54,501 nucleotides of DNA from Spirochaetota bacterium (GTDB lineage Bacteria; Spirochaetota; Brachyspiria; Brachyspirales; JACRPF01): the NCBI GenBank assembly GCA_038043445.1, contig JBBTBY010000008.1, forward strand, positions 1 through 54,501, written 5' to 3'. Both the position numbers and the translations under genes were made by a program. Numbering within the stretch: position 1 is the stretch's first letter; each line of letters begins with the position of its first letter. The notes under the pieces were generated by a model. That model was not told where the DNA came from. It searched no databases and was given only the letters and a program-made list of their open reading frames with translations. Positions 25,818-35,000 of this stretch are shown here, piece after piece.

Positions 25818-26825
25818 TCAGGTAAGCTCTATAGCCGCACTGATCGCATGCAAGAGCCCGTCCGCGGACGCCCGTCCCTTCCCCGCGATATCATACGCAC
25901 TGCCGTGATCGACCGACGTGCGCACTACCGGAAGGCCGAGCGTAACGTTCACCGAAGCACGAGGGTAGAGCGCTTTCACCGGTATCAGCCCCTGATCATG
26001 ATACATCGCAAGTATCAGTTTGAACGACTTGTATCGCTCGATGAAGAATGAATCGGCGGGGAACGGCCCCAACGCGCTCGGCAATGCCGCCATTCCCTCT
26101 GCGATGACACCGTCATCCTCGCTGCCCATTAGTCCGTGTTCACCGGCATGCGGGTTCAATGCAAGTACGGCGATGGGAGCTCGTTTTCCGTAGCGGCGCC
26201 TGCCCGCCTCCGCGATGAGCGCAAGCGACTTCGCTACCGATGCCGCGGTTATCGATGAGGCGACCTTCGACAGCGGTATATGCACGGTCTCCAATGCGAG
26301 TATAAAATCCGGCGTATAGAATGCCATACGCGTATCGGCGGCGCCGAAGGCTTCGGAGAGATATTCCGTATGCCCGCGAAAATCGGGGAGCACTTTCGCC
26401 ACCGCAGCCTTCGTGACCGGTGCGGTAACGATGGCGGCAACGGCACCGCGTTTCGCCTCGGCGACGGCATGATCGATATACGCTATCGACTCGCGCCCAT
26501 ACGTGCATTCACCGAAACGGAACGACTTCATATCGATGGAGGTGACCGGGATGCATTCGACGGCCGAAAGCGCTGTGAAGGAACGCGGCACGCCCGCGAT
26601 GGAACGTACGGCGATACGTGAGCGCATCCTTTTCGCGTGCCAGGAGAGATACCCCGCATCGCCGGCGACGACAAGCGATATCCGCTTTCGCGTGAGCTCC
26701 CGCTTAACCCTCCGCGCAAGGGCATCGCGCCCGGCGCACATGCGCGCATGCGCTGTAACGATTATCTCTCCGGATATCCCTGCCGGGTCACCCATGGTCA
26801 TGCAGATGCATTGCCCGTGCGGCAT
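25818..26825 (-). CDS. pdxA: 4-hydroxythreonine-4-phosphate dehydrogenase (PdxA family), 335 aa
   Basis: PdxA motifs are present in order: TMGDPAGISGE at the N-terminus, TAPVTKAAV, RGHTEYLSEAFG (metal-binding His), LNPHAGEHGLMGSEDDG, MYHDQGLIPVKAL (metal-binding His/Asp) and LPVVRTSVDHGSAYDIAGKG. It oxidises 4-phosphohydroxy-L-threonine with NAD for vitamin B6 synthesis. The usual GIGPE is here GISGE, a small change. Length is normal. It starts two bases after the bactofilin stop, so it is cotranscribed with the chemotaxis-bactofilin genes without an obvious functional link. Confidence 0.93.
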   Translation of the reverse strand: MPHGQCICMTMGDPAGISGEIIVTAHARMCAGRDALARRVKRELTRKRISLVVAGDAGYLSWHAKRMRSRIAVRSIAGVPRSFTALSAVECIPVTSIDMKSFRFGECTYGRESIAYIDHAVAEAKRGAVAAIVTAPVTKAAVAKVLPDFRGHTEYLSEAFGAADTRMAFYTPDFILALETVHIPLSKVASSITAASVAKSLALIAEAGRRRYGKRAPIAVLALNPHAGEHGLMGSEDDGVIAEGMAALPSALGPFPADSFFIERYKSFKLILAMYHDQGLIPVKALYPRASVNVTLGLPVVRTSVDHGSAYDIAGKGRASADGLLHAISAAIELT

Positions 26826-26827
26826 CG

Positions 26828-27211
26828 TCAGTGTTCGTCGTAGAGTTTTTTGATGTGTTCGGACGCTTCTGCCGTTACATCATTGGCGATGGTGCAGCGG
26901 CCTTCGAGTATGACGCCGTTCTGTATGATGAGCTCAGGCGTCTTGATGTCGCCGAGAATGCGCGCGGTGGGCAGGAGCAGTATGCGCGTTGTCGCATGCA
27001 CGTTGCCGATGATGATGCCCTCGACGACGACGTTCGACGCGCGTATGTTGGTGCGCACACGTCCGGTCCTGCCGATGTACACCTGATCGGTCTCGAGGTA
27101 ATCGCCCTCGTATTTCCCGTCAATGCGTATCGAACCCTTGACGGAGAACTTGCCCTCGAAATAGGACCGCTCGCCGATGACGGTGTTGATAGCGTCGTTC
27201 TGTACGGCCAT
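26828..27211 (-). CDS. Bactofilin, 127 aa
   Basis: A single bactofilin (DUF583) beta-helix: VIGERSYFEGKFSVKGSIRI, DGKYEGDYLETDQVYIG, GRVRTNIRASNVVVEGIIIG, and ILGDIKTPELIIQNG ending RCTI. Short polar ends flank the core. Such proteins self-assemble to filaments that set cell shape or hold partners. GGAG precedes the ATG. It lies between cheR and pdxA; in spirochaete-like bacteria bactofilins are often near motility genes. Confidence 0.9.
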   Translation of the reverse strand: MAVQNDAINTVIGERSYFEGKFSVKGSIRIDGKYEGDYLETDQVYIGRTGRVRTNIRASNVVVEGIIIGNVHATTRILLLPTARILGDIKTPELIIQNGVILEGRCTIANDVTAEASEHIKKLYDEH

Positions 27212-27227
27212 GGAAAACTCCTTCCCC

Positions 27228-28040
27228 TCACAGCCCTTTCGTATACACTATGGAATCATCCATCTTGTTGAACTTGAAGCTCGTCTGCATGCCGAAGAGC
27301 GATTCCGAATGCCCGAGATAGAGATACCCTTCGGCATTGAGCACATCGTAGAACTGGTCGATGGTGCGCTTCTGCGATTCCGCATCGAAATAGATTATCA
27401 CGTTCCGGCAGAAGATGATGTCGAGGTTCTTTATCGCGCTCGGGTGCTTGAGATTGTGGTAATCGAACGTGATGAGCTTCTTGAGCTCGTCGCGGACGAT
27501 ATATTCGTCGGCCATCGCATCGAAGTACTTGTCGATGATGGCCTTGTCTATCTGCTCGAACTTGTCCTTGCGGTAACGCCCCTCTTTCGCGGCGATGAGC
27601 GATTTAAGCGATATGTCGCTTGCGAATATCGACACCTGAGAGCCCCTGAGCGCCTCGCTCTCCCGCACCGTTATCGCGATGGAATACGGCTCTTCGCCGG
27701 TGGAGCATCCTGCGCTCCAGATGCGAAGTACCCGGCTGCCTGTTTTTGCCTTGCGCGCCACTATCTCGGGGATGACCGTCTGCTTGAGACTTACGAACTG
27801 CGCTTCATTGCGGAAGAATTTGGTGAGATTGGTCGTGACGGAATCGAGGAATTCCTTGAGCGATTCCCTGTCCTTTTTCAGGTACTGGTAGTACGCGTCG
27901 TAGTCGGGAAGCGATCGGGCGCGTATGTTCTCATTGATGCGGGATTCAAGGACGACGCGGTTCACCGAGTTGAAGCAGATGCCGCTTTCCTCGTACACCA
28001 TCGATTTGAATTTCTCGAAATACTCATCGGTCAATGTCAA
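27228..28040 (-). CDS. cheR: CheR chemoreceptor methyltransferase, 270 aa
   Basis: N-terminal helical CheR domain (FKSMVYEESGICF, VTTNLTKFFRNEAQF) and SAM-binding domain with IWSAGCSTGEEPYSIA, DIIFCRNVIIYFD and GYLYLGHSESLFG. It methylates glutamates of chemoreceptors. The start codon is TTG: an in-frame ATG is found only after 13 codons, inside the conserved start of the domain. A second TTG at 28034 has better spacing to GAGGAA and may be the real one. It lies downstream of cheY and cheX on the same strand. Confidence 0.93.
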   Translation of the reverse strand: MTLTDEYFEKFKSMVYEESGICFNSVNRVVLESRINENIRARSLPDYDAYYQYLKKDRESLKEFLDSVTTNLTKFFRNEAQFVSLKQTVIPEIVARKAKTGSRVLRIWSAGCSTGEEPYSIAITVRESEALRGSQVSIFASDISLKSLIAAKEGRYRKDKFEQIDKAIIDKYFDAMADEYIVRDELKKLITFDYHNLKHPSAIKNLDIIFCRNVIIYFDAESQKRTIDQFYDVLNAEGYLYLGHSESLFGMQTSFKFNKMDDSIVYTKGL

Positions 28041-28087
28041 CTTCCTCGATACATGCGTGCTCGGTGCCGCGCGTGCGCTGCCCGGCG

Positions 28088-28522
28088 CTATCCCTTCGAG
28101 AGGACGGCCTTCACGCGCTCAAGCACTTTTTTCCGGTCGAGCGGCTTGGTGATGTAATTCTTCGCGCCGGTCAAAAGCGCCTTTTTTACAAGGTCTTCCT
28201 TCCCGAGCGCGGATATCATCACCACGCGCGCGTTCTTATCATATTCGACGATCTTTGCCAATGCGGTGATGCCGTCCATCTTTGGCATGGTGATATCGAG
28301 CGTGACGAGATCGGGCTTCAATTCCTTGTACATGACGACAGCGCCCTCTCCGTCCTCGGCCGTACCGATGATCTCATATTCTTCCGATATGAATATCTGC
28401 TGCAGCTGCTTGATGACGAACGCGGAGTCGTCGACCAGGAGCAGGCGGAACGGCTTGCCGTTATCGTCGATGCCGTCCGGCGATTTCGCATTGATCTTGC
28501 TGCCGATGTCCATTGTTCTCAT
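28088..28522 (-). CDS. cheY: CheY-like response regulator, 144 aa
   Basis: A single receiver domain after an N-terminal extension of about 25 residues. Acidic pocket Asp31-Asp32 (LLLVDDSAF), phospho-acceptor Asp76 (LVTLDITMPKMDG), the conserved Ser in VVMISALG and Lys in NYITKPLD. It carries the signal from CheA to the flagellar switch. GGAGG lies before the ATG. Being next to cheX, which removes its phosphate, supports the chemotaxis role. Confidence 0.9.
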   Translation of the reverse strand: MRTMDIGSKINAKSPDGIDDNGKPFRLLLVDDSAFVIKQLQQIFISEEYEIIGTAEDGEGAVVMYKELKPDLVTLDITMPKMDGITALAKIVEYDKNARVVMISALGKEDLVKKALLTGAKNYITKPLDRKKVLERVKAVLSKG

Positions 28523-28567
28523 ACCGCGCCTCCACTCTTCCTCTGTTCCACGTGCCTGTGCACTCGC

Positions 28568-29035
28568 CTACGCCTGCTCGACGATAGCGACAAAAATGTC
28601 CATGGGTCCCACATTCGCTATATCGAGCCGCACGAGGAGCGATTCGTTCTTGAACGACTGATAGGTTATCTGATGCCCCTGCACGACGACCGGCGGCGAT
28701 ACGTTCAGGTCATAGCCGATCTTGGATATCTTCGTGACCGCAAGCGCGCTCACCATGTTCGCCAATTCCTTGATGGCATTGATCACCGGCGGACCCACGT
28801 TCACGCAGGGCGTTTCGTTCATCGCGGAACCGACCTTGCAGGCCACCTCTTCGCTCATATCGAGGAGGACGTTGCCGCTTGCCTGCCCGGAGATGCCGAT
28901 GACGATGGCAAGCCCCGATATCTCCGTAACGCCCTCGCGCAGCGTAACATCGCTTATGCGGATATCGTCCTTCAGGTACGTGCCGAGCGTTTCATAGGCA
29001 GCCTCGGCGAACGGATTGATATACTCAAGACGCAT
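28568..29035 (-). CDS. cheX: CheX CheY-phosphatase, 155 aa
   Basis: The CheC/CheX/FliY family pattern NAIKELANMVSALAV (about residues 85-100) holds the catalytic Glu and Asn spaced E-x-x-N. SGNVLLDMSEEVACK and LGTYLKDDIRI are the typical CheX strands. I start at 29035 (GGAG before the ATG, MRLEYINPF) rather than 21 bases upstream. CheX dephosphorylates CheY-P and is common in spirochaetes. It is first gene of the run cheX-cheY-cheR-bactofilin-pdxA. Confidence 0.9.
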   Translation of the reverse strand: MRLEYINPFAEAAYETLGTYLKDDIRISDVTLREGVTEISGLAIVIGISGQASGNVLLDMSEEVACKVGSAMNETPCVNVGPPVINAIKELANMVSALAVTKISKIGYDLNVSPPVVVQGHQITYQSFKNESLLVRLDIANVGPMDIFVAIVEQA

Positions 29036-29162
29036 GCGTTCTCCGCCTTTTTTCAATGCTGAGATGCATTATACCGCCGTGCGGTCAAAAACACAATACC
29101 GCGAATTCCAATTCCATGGTGAAAAGTGCAAACTACTATCCATTTTCGTGATATTTGATACA

Positions 29163-30143
29163 ATGGCGCGCATGAAGAAGGATATCATCCCCTATGCGCA
29201 AAGCGTGCTCCGCGAAGAAGCCGAGGCGATAATACGCGTGAGCGACAGGCTTTCCGGCGCGTTCACCGAGGCGCTCGATCTCATGCTCGCCTGCAAAGGA
29301 CGCGTTGTCGTCACCGGTGTCGGTAAAAGCGGGCACATCGGGCGGAAATTCGCATCCACGCTCGCATCCACCGGTACGCCGTCGTTCTTCGTCCATCCGG
29401 CTGAATGCCAGCACGGCGATTTCGGCATGATAATAGAAGGCGATGTTATGGTGATAATATCGCAGAGCGGCGAATCGGCGGAAGTACATGGGATAATCCC
29501 GTATGTGAAGCGATTCAAGATACCCGTCATCGCGATATGCAATAAACCATCGTCATATCTGGGAAAGAACGCCGCGGTCACGCTGCCGCTCCATGTGGAA
29601 AAAGAGATATGTCCGCTTAATCTCGCGCCGACGACGAGCGCGGTGGTCACCCTCGCCCTCTCGGACGCTATCGCGGTTTCGCTCATGAGGATACGCGGCT
29701 TCACCGAAAAGGATTTCGCGATCTATCACCCCGGCGGCAGCCTCGGCAAACAGCTTGCCACCGTCGAGGGCATCATGCGCACGGGGAAAGCGCTCACGCT
29801 CGTATCGCCTGATGATACACTTGCGAGCGTTCTCGATCGCCTCGTGGCAGAGCGGATCGGATGGGCGCTCATCGTCGATGGAGAGACAAAGAAGCTTTCG
29901 GGCATACTCGTTGACGGCGATGTGAAGCGCATACTCATCGGGGCGAAGGCCGGCGAGAACATCCTCGAGAAAAAAGTATCCGATGTGATGACGCACGACC
30001 CCAAGACGATAACGAAGGATACGCTCGTCGCCGAAGCGCTTGCCATCATGGAAGGGCGCATCACCATGCTTGTTGTCGTCGAGGACGGGCGCCCCGTGGG
30101 CATCGTTCATATCCATGACATATTGAAAAGCAAGGCGATCTGA
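29163..30143 (+). CDS. kdsD: D-arabinose-5-phosphate isomerase (KpsF/GutQ/KdsD family), 326 aa
   Basis: SIS domain with TGVGKSGHIGRKFASTLAST, HGDFGMIIEGDVMVIISQSG and the conserved HPGGSLGKQL stretch, then two CBS domains (GIMRTGKALTLVSPDDTLAS and VMTHDPKTITKD). It converts ribulose-5-phosphate to arabinose-5-phosphate, the first step to Kdo of lipopolysaccharide. The start is at 29163 or at ATG 29172; an open frame upstream is not homologous. TACAAT ends seven bases before 29172, so a leaderless start there is possible. It is divergent from cheX. Confidence 0.9.
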   Translation: MARMKKDIIPYAQSVLREEAEAIIRVSDRLSGAFTEALDLMLACKGRVVVTGVGKSGHIGRKFASTLASTGTPSFFVHPAECQHGDFGMIIEGDVMVIISQSGESAEVHGIIPYVKRFKIPVIAICNKPSSYLGKNAAVTLPLHVEKEICPLNLAPTTSAVVTLALSDAIAVSLMRIRGFTEKDFAIYHPGGSLGKQLATVEGIMRTGKALTLVSPDDTLASVLDRLVAERIGWALIVDGETKKLSGILVDGDVKRILIGAKAGENILEKKVSDVMTHDPKTITKDTLVAEALAIMEGRITMLVVVEDGRPVGIVHIHDILKSKAI

Positions 30144-30199
30144 TCCCCTTTCGACGACGATGATCGTGCCGAGTTCCAATATATTTTCAATTTTATGCA

Positions 30200-30227
30200 T
30201 TGTAACATCCCTGAATGCAGATATACT
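30200..30227 (+). promoter_or_regulatory. Promoter of the small LamG protein
   Basis: TTGTAA (30200-30205) and TATACT (30222-30227), 16 bp apart, 30 bases before the ATG at 30258. Confidence 0.45.
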
Positions 30228-30257
30228 ATCGGTGAAAGCAGCTATCGGAGGTATTCC

Positions 30258-30995
30258 ATGAGATCATCTTCATTACTTGTATCAGTGCTCATAGGTGCGG
30301 CCGTTTTTGCGGAAGTCCCGCGAGAGGGCTGCGTGCTCTGGCTTGAAGCGGATACGCTTTCCGCTTCGCATAAAAGCGGCGATGCGGTCACTGTATGGAA
30401 AGCCGTCATCGGGCCGCAGGCGGTTCGAACGCCGATGAAGCTCGTGAACAATCAAAGCGCAACAGCGCCGGTGTTCATTGCGGATGCCGTGAACGGCAGT
30501 CCCGCCGTGCGTTTCGACGGGTCCAATACCCAGCTTTCCGTTCTCGGCAATGTCATCTCGAACCTTGCCGGAACACCGTTCTCGATATTCATGATAAGCC
30601 GCTCGACGAACAGCACGTTCGGCATCTGCGGCAACTCGTCGATCGGCGGCGGCGGCGTGCCGCGTTTCTATGTGCAGCGCCATGGAATGTTCTTCAGTGA
30701 GATGAAGTATTTCATCATGGTGAACACGATAACCGACGCGGCGGAATTGCTCGGTATACAGCACGACGGCGCGAACACGCTCACAAGCTATAAGAACGGC
30801 ATACTTTCGAAAACGCTGATTGCCGCGATAGTGCCGGCATACGGCGGGGACGGGAATATATCAATCCCGTTCTGGCCTGCAAATCAGCCGCAGCCGGGGG
30901 ATATCGCGCTTATCCTCATCTACAATCGGTATCTGAGCGAAGCGGAGCGCACCGAAGTCGAGAGGATCTTCACTGCGAAGTACAAGATACGCTAA
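30258..30995 (+). CDS. Secreted LamG/concanavalin-like protein, 245 aa
   Basis: GGAGG precedes the ATG at 30258, and MRSSSLLVSVLIGAAVFA is a signal peptide; an ATG 63 bases upstream gives a non-signal extension and is rejected. The mature protein is one LamG-like domain: GCVLWLEADTLSAS, GSPAVRFDGSNTQL, FSIFMISRST, QPGDIALILIYNRYLSEAER. The same type of domain begins the big protein at 32091 (LYLWLSADKG), so it probably binds the same glycan as a free binding module. Its stop codon overlaps that of the convergent AraC gene. Confidence 0.75.
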   Translation: MRSSSLLVSVLIGAAVFAEVPREGCVLWLEADTLSASHKSGDAVTVWKAVIGPQAVRTPMKLVNNQSATAPVFIADAVNGSPAVRFDGSNTQLSVLGNVISNLAGTPFSIFMISRSTNSTFGICGNSSIGGGGVPRFYVQRHGMFFSEMKYFIMVNTITDAAELLGIQHDGANTLTSYKNGILSKTLIAAIVPAYGGDGNISIPFWPANQPQPGDIALILIYNRYLSEAERTEVERIFTAKYKIR

Positions 30996-31837
30996 CTGCG
31001 TATACCGACACCATGTTTTTTCGCTGAGGGTGCATCGGTGAGTATCCGCTGCCGATATTCTCGCGGCCCCGCACCGAACCGGTTTTTGAACGCACGATAG
31101 AAGTAATGTATGTTCGTGAACCCCGTTGCAGCGGCGACCTCATGCGTTCTGAGATCGCGGTTGGCAAGGAGCATCTCAGCCTTTCGCAGACGGCTTTCGA
31201 GCAGATACGATATCGGCGAAACGCCGAAGGCCTTGCGGAAAGCGCTTGAAAGATGGGGTACGGAATATCCCGCGTCAAGCGCGAGCGATGCAAGGGTAAG
31301 CGGCTTTGCGCTGTGTGTTTCGATATTCCAGCGCGCCCGTATGACCCATTCGGGAATATGCGCGCTGCCCTGCTCGTCGGGCCGATACTGCACAGAAAAG
31401 AAATTTTCAAGAAGGCTCGCGAGCATCCGCGCATCCGGCCTCGTGCGAGTGGATATCTCCCGATAGAGAAGCATGAACGTCGCGTCCGCCTGAACGATGT
31501 CCTTGATGGCGGCAGGTGTACCGAGCGCTACACCCTTATCCTTCAGCAAAGCATTCGCTTTTTTTCCGGCGAAGTGCAGCCACTGATGCGTCCATCGGCG
31601 CGATATATTCCCATAGCAGTGCGGCCAGCCCTTATCCCATACGACGATAGAATTCCCGCTCACGGGAAGATCACCGGCGGGGGTACGCACGTGAGCGGCA
31701 TCGACAAATACTATCGCCATGAGATCACCGGTCCCCGGACGTTCAATCATGCCGGGGGGCATGGTCTCATGCATGCCGACGATGCGAACCGAAAGATCGG
31801 CGGCGGGGTCGAATGAACGGTTAAGCGCGAAGGGCAT
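30992..31837 (-). CDS. AraC-family transcriptional regulator, 281 aa
   Basis: N-terminal cupin-like sensing domain (VVWDKGWPHCYGNISRRW, THQWLHFAG) and C-terminal double helix-turn-helix (about residues 165-270: LTLASLALDAGYSVPHLSSA, FRKAFGVSPISYLLESRLRK, VAAATGFTNIHYFYRAFKNR). GGAG precedes the ATG. It is divergent from the giant glycosidase gene at 32091, so it likely controls that gene and perhaps the further sugar genes in response to a sugar ligand. Confidence 0.9.
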   Translation of the reverse strand: MPFALNRSFDPAADLSVRIVGMHETMPPGMIERPGTGDLMAIVFVDAAHVRTPAGDLPVSGNSIVVWDKGWPHCYGNISRRWTHQWLHFAGKKANALLKDKGVALGTPAAIKDIVQADATFMLLYREISTRTRPDARMLASLLENFFSVQYRPDEQGSAHIPEWVIRARWNIETHSAKPLTLASLALDAGYSVPHLSSAFRKAFGVSPISYLLESRLRKAEMLLANRDLRTHEVAAATGFTNIHYFYRAFKNRFGAGPREYRQRILTDAPSAKKHGVGIRS

Positions 31838-32009
31838 GCCAAGCTCCGGTATGATGTAAATTCACCGTGATGACAGGTGCGGACATTTTATGGTATACCG
31901 ACGGGATTACAACAATACGCGTCGCGTAAATGCGAAAAAAGCGCGTCCCCATCTGCTCATCGGATCACGGGCCGTTCCGTTTCATACTGATTTTTTCTGT
32001 TCTCTATAT

Positions 32010-32038
32010 TGTATTCATACTTTCAATGTACTATACTT
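32010..32038 (+). promoter_or_regulatory. Promoter and possible AraC site of the giant glycosidase gene
   Basis: TTGTAT (32010-32015) and TATACT (32033-32038), 17 bp apart. GTATTCATAC (32012-32021), a partial palindrome, overlaps the -35 and GTATTCAT recurs at 32070-32077; both are candidate sites for the divergent AraC regulator. The rest of the 253-base intergenic region shows no gene. Confidence 0.45.
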
Positions 32039-32090
32039 ACGGCTTATATTAAGACAATTGCTCATGATAGTATTCATGCAGGAGACCACA

Positions 32091-35000
32091 ATGGCAAAGC
32101 ACTTTGCTCATCAGCATTTCATCCGGACGTTGATGCTGACGGCCATTATTCTTGCACCCTGTACCGTAAACGCTCAGATGCCGCTCTCAGCCGATGCTTC
32201 GCTTTATCTCTGGCTCTCGGCAGACAAGGGTGTTATTACGAACACGGATGGATTCGTGAGCGTGTGGCAGGATCAGTCGCCGGAAAAGAACAATGCCGTG
32301 CAGACGTCTGCGGAGAAAAGCCCGGTTCGGGTTGCTGCAGCAATAAACGGACAGCCCGTCGTGCATTTCGACGGCGAAGACGATTCGCTTGTTACAGCAA
32401 AGCCGATGCTGCTTACTAAGAACTGCACGGTATTCATTGTCGCGTTAAACACCAAGCAATCGGCAACGGGTTCCGCGCATAAGGCGATATTCGCCGGAGC
32501 GCAAAATGTTTATAAAGCGACTGCGACTTCGTACGGATTCGGTTATTCAAGGCTGAGCGATACGTTCATTATCAGGACAGGCGACGGTTCGAAAGAGACC
32601 GGACTTGCCATTCCCGACCCGGCGAACGATACCTTTGAACTCATAAGCGTTTCGATAGAAAACGCGAGCTGCCGAGTGTTCCGGGACGGGAAAGCCGCCG
32701 GCACATCCGACACCGGACGCACGAGCGGATTTCAGGCCGAGACGTATGTCATCGGCGATCAGTACGGGAGCGAGCTGCGGCAATACACCGGCGCGATAGC
32801 GGAGATCGTGGTCTTCAATCGAGCGCTTTTGGACACGGAACGCAGTTCCATCGAACAGTATCTGACGAAAAAATATCTTTCGGGAGAAAGGAAGATCGAT
32901 CTCGCCGTGTTCCCAAAAAGAAAGGTATGGTCGCCTACCGGCTGGTTCGTTCAAGCGGCGGCAGACCCGAATACCGCGCCCGTCGATGCGAATTGGAATT
33001 CGGTACGCGTACTGAATACGGCACGGGCCATCATAGGCCGCGGCGGCCTCGGCAAATTGCCGAGCGGCGTAAAATCCGCTGACGATATCGACGCTGTCTG
33101 GTATAAAAAAACCTACGATATACCGGGGGACTGGAAAGACAGATCCGTGTGGATACGATTCACTATGATCGAAGGCCAGGCTGCACTTTTCGTCAACGGC
33201 AGAAAAGTCCGGGAAATGCTCCGCGGGGATTGGGAAACGGACATTACGTCGTATGTCACTCCGGGCACGCAGGCGGAAGTGCAGCTCTATTGCACAAGGA
33301 ATTTCAACGGGCTTACCGCGACGATAGAGGACGATGAGCTTATGCGGCAGGCGCTTACGCATGCCAAACGCACGAAAATGGAATCCCTGGGTCTTACCTA
33401 TGATGCCGTTCTTTTTCCCCGCGGACGTACGGCATGGCTGAGCGATGCATTCGTCGAGTCGAAAGTCAGGGAGAAAAAGATAGTTCTTGCCGTGACCGCC
33501 GGCGGCGATCATGCGCGCGACGGGAATATATCCGGCGTCATTCGCAGCATTACCGAGCCGTCACAGAAACCCGTATCGTTCGGCCCGTTCGCCGTGACCG
33601 CAGATGAGAACACATATGAGATTGACTTTAGCGGTACGCCATGGTATCTCGATGCCCCGCATCTGTACCGGATCGAAACGGAATTGCGTGTCGGCGGAAA
33701 GGCCGTACAAGCGATGAGCAATACATTCGGTTTTCGCGAAGTTTCCATTGCCGGGAACAAAGTGTATCTCAACGGGCGTCGCTCCACGTGGCGTATGATC
33801 GGACCGTTCCACGGCGGCGGCACCTGCAGCACGACAGCGATGAGCACGAACAGCGTGTTCCTTGACCTTTTCAGAAGCATGGGCTTCAATGTTATTCAGC
33901 TTCAGCCGAACGGCAGCTTCTGGTGGGGATATCTGACATCGCAATGGCATAACCTTACGACCTACAACCTGCATGACGACAATTTTCTTGACCTCTGCGA
34001 TCGACTTGGCATCGGCGTGACATTGCCCATCCCCCCCAGCGGCAATAATCAGCGGCTGGCGTTCAAGCTCGACAAAGGATCGAAGGGGTATGAGCAGTAT
34101 CGCCGCGAGATGCTTGCGTATATAAAAAGGTATCGTCATCATCCCTGCATTCAGGCGTATACGATCGGGATGAACATCATCAATTATGACACGTATGCCG
34201 AAAATCTTTCGCCGCGCGGGATGGGTCAGGAATTCCCGGTGGGCAAGGAACGCGCACACGAAGCAGTATCAATAGCCGCCGGCATCGATATCGTGCACGA
34301 AATAGATCCGACGGTGCCGGTCTATGTGCATGCCGGCGGTTCATGGGGCGGGGATATTTCCGGCGGGAATCAGCATATGAATCTGCTGCCCATCAGCGAA
34401 TACGAAAAATGGCCGAGCTATTGGGCGGAGAACGGAAAAAAGCCGTGGGTGGGCGATGAGTTCGGCTGCCCCTGGCTCGGCGATTTTATGTTCAAAAAAT
34501 ACTCGAAAGCCGGCTGGGGGCTCGAGGACAAAGATCCGGTGATCGCATTCACCGAGTTCTGTGCGCTCCTGTACGGCGATGAAGCCTATCGCAATGAGCC
34601 GGAACATTATCGGCGGCGGCCGACCGAGGGTCTGGGCGATTATGAAAAATACGGCACGACGTATCTCACCGCGCCGATGCGCTATAGCCGCATACCGGCG
34701 TATGAAAATTTCCTCAGTGACTACTATTCCCGCATAGCAAAAAGCTGGCGCACCTGGGGCATTCAGGGCTGGGTGCCGTGGCTTATGGAATTGACCGTCA
34801 ACTGGCAGAATCCTGTCATCACCGATGTTTTTGTCCAGCGATATGCAGCTGTCATGCAGCCCTTGCTCGTGTATATCGGCGGAAGCCCGGATTTCATCAA
34901 TCGCGATCGGAACTACTTTCAGAACGAAACGATAACGAAACAGATAGTGATCGTATACGACGGGCCGGAGAGCCGTATCGAATTCCCGGTGCGCTGGCAG

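Noticed and set aside
27177-28157. Long + strand open frame (326 codons) opposite cheR
   Set aside because: cheR on the other strand has all family motifs; this frame has none.
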